Shown here in pieces: positions 18,239 to 18,394 of a stretch of 18,394 bases of DNA (position 1 is the stretch's first letter; the number at the start of each line of letters is the position of its first letter). The DNA is from Chromera velia (Eukaryota > Sar > Chromeraceae), in assembly GCA_018398765.1 (NCBI GenBank), contig JAHBMJ010002512.1:1-18394 (forward strand), in the 5' to 3' direction. The notes beneath the pieces are model-generated. The model ran no database searches and had not been told where the DNA came from. It worked only from the letters and a program-made list of their open reading frames with translations. Both the position numbers and the translations under genes were made by a program.

Positions 18239-18394
18239 TTAGTCGTGCTTGTGGCCGTGACGGCGGGAGTGCTTAGTGGGAGCGGAGTACTTGCCCTTGG
18301 GGGCGGGGGCAGCCATGGGGGTGGCAGGGACAGAGGCAGTGGTCACGCACTTCTTGCCAGTGTCAGTGAAGCCCTCGGGGCAGGAAGTCACCTG
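18239..18394 (-). CDS. C-terminal end of a Cys-containing secreted/wall-like protein (partial)
   Basis: Reading the minus strand from the window edge gives 51 residues ending at TAA. The sequence contains CPEGFTDTGKKCV followed by an Ala/Pro-rich spacer and a basic His-rich end (HSRRHGHKHD). The C-P-x-G-F ... C-V pattern resembles Cys-rich repeats of coccidian oocyst-wall proteins and related extracellular proteins of photosynthetic alveolates. That is a motif-level match over one repeat, not a family proof. None of the 51 codons ends in A, a strong bias toward C/G/T-ending codons that often marks highly expressed genes. The gene is convergent with the plastid-protein gene. The 5' part, including any signal peptide, lies beyond 18394. 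The edge reads CAG|GTGACT on the coding strand, so an exon border there is possible. Confidence 0.7.
   Translation of the reverse strand, partial: QVTSCPEGFTDTGKKCVTTASVPATPMAAPAPKGKYSAPTKHSRRHGHKHD

Overview
The window looks like nuclear DNA of a eukaryotic alga with a red-algal-type secondary plastid. A photosynthetic alveolate such as the chromerid Chromera velia fits best. This is inference, and no ribosomal or organellar marker is present to prove it. The supporting evidence is: an intron-rich gene with 14 GT-AG introns of about 190-520 nt; standard stop codons (TGA, TAG and TAA each end one gene); a protein with a signal peptide followed by a basic, Phe-initiated transit peptide; a C-terminal fragment with a CPEGF/GKKCV motif like those of coccidian-type oocyst-wall proteins; and AT-rich spacers between genes of balanced to GC-rich composition.

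Layout. 1-190 is an AT-rich spacer. 459-7626 (+) is a 15-exon gene for a leucine-rich-repeat protein of about 857 residues; the conceptual exons join in one open frame. 7627-8760 is 3' flank grading into AT-rich spacer. 8897-9080 holds a dense two-orientation cluster of GCAAC/GTTGC words. 9482-12052 (+) carries two tandem copies of one protein family, made of 18-residue Cys/His repeats (CxHGRxRxxCKECGG) followed by an HNH-nuclease-like domain. Both copies are frameshifted and look like decaying selfish nuclease genes. 12053-12720 is AT-rich and contains an (ATTC)n microsatellite.

12829-16025 (+) is a single-ORF gene of 980 codons with a TATA box and a probable 5'UTR intron. It encodes a predicted plastid protein with, in order: bipartite presequence, duplicated W/TG-[YF]-SR domain, Tyr/Gly/Gln-rich segment, Lys tract, about 350 residues of 8-residue-period charged helix, acidic tract and one C-terminal membrane span. 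16026-18238 is non-coding, and 18239-18394 (-) is the 3' end of a gene that begins outside the window.

The genes do not form a pathway. The best candidates for something undescribed are the plastid-targeted charged-helix membrane protein and the tandem Cys/His-repeat HNH pair. In the HNH pair, a sharply bounded 123-nt block is about 95% identical between copies whose flanks have diverged strongly.
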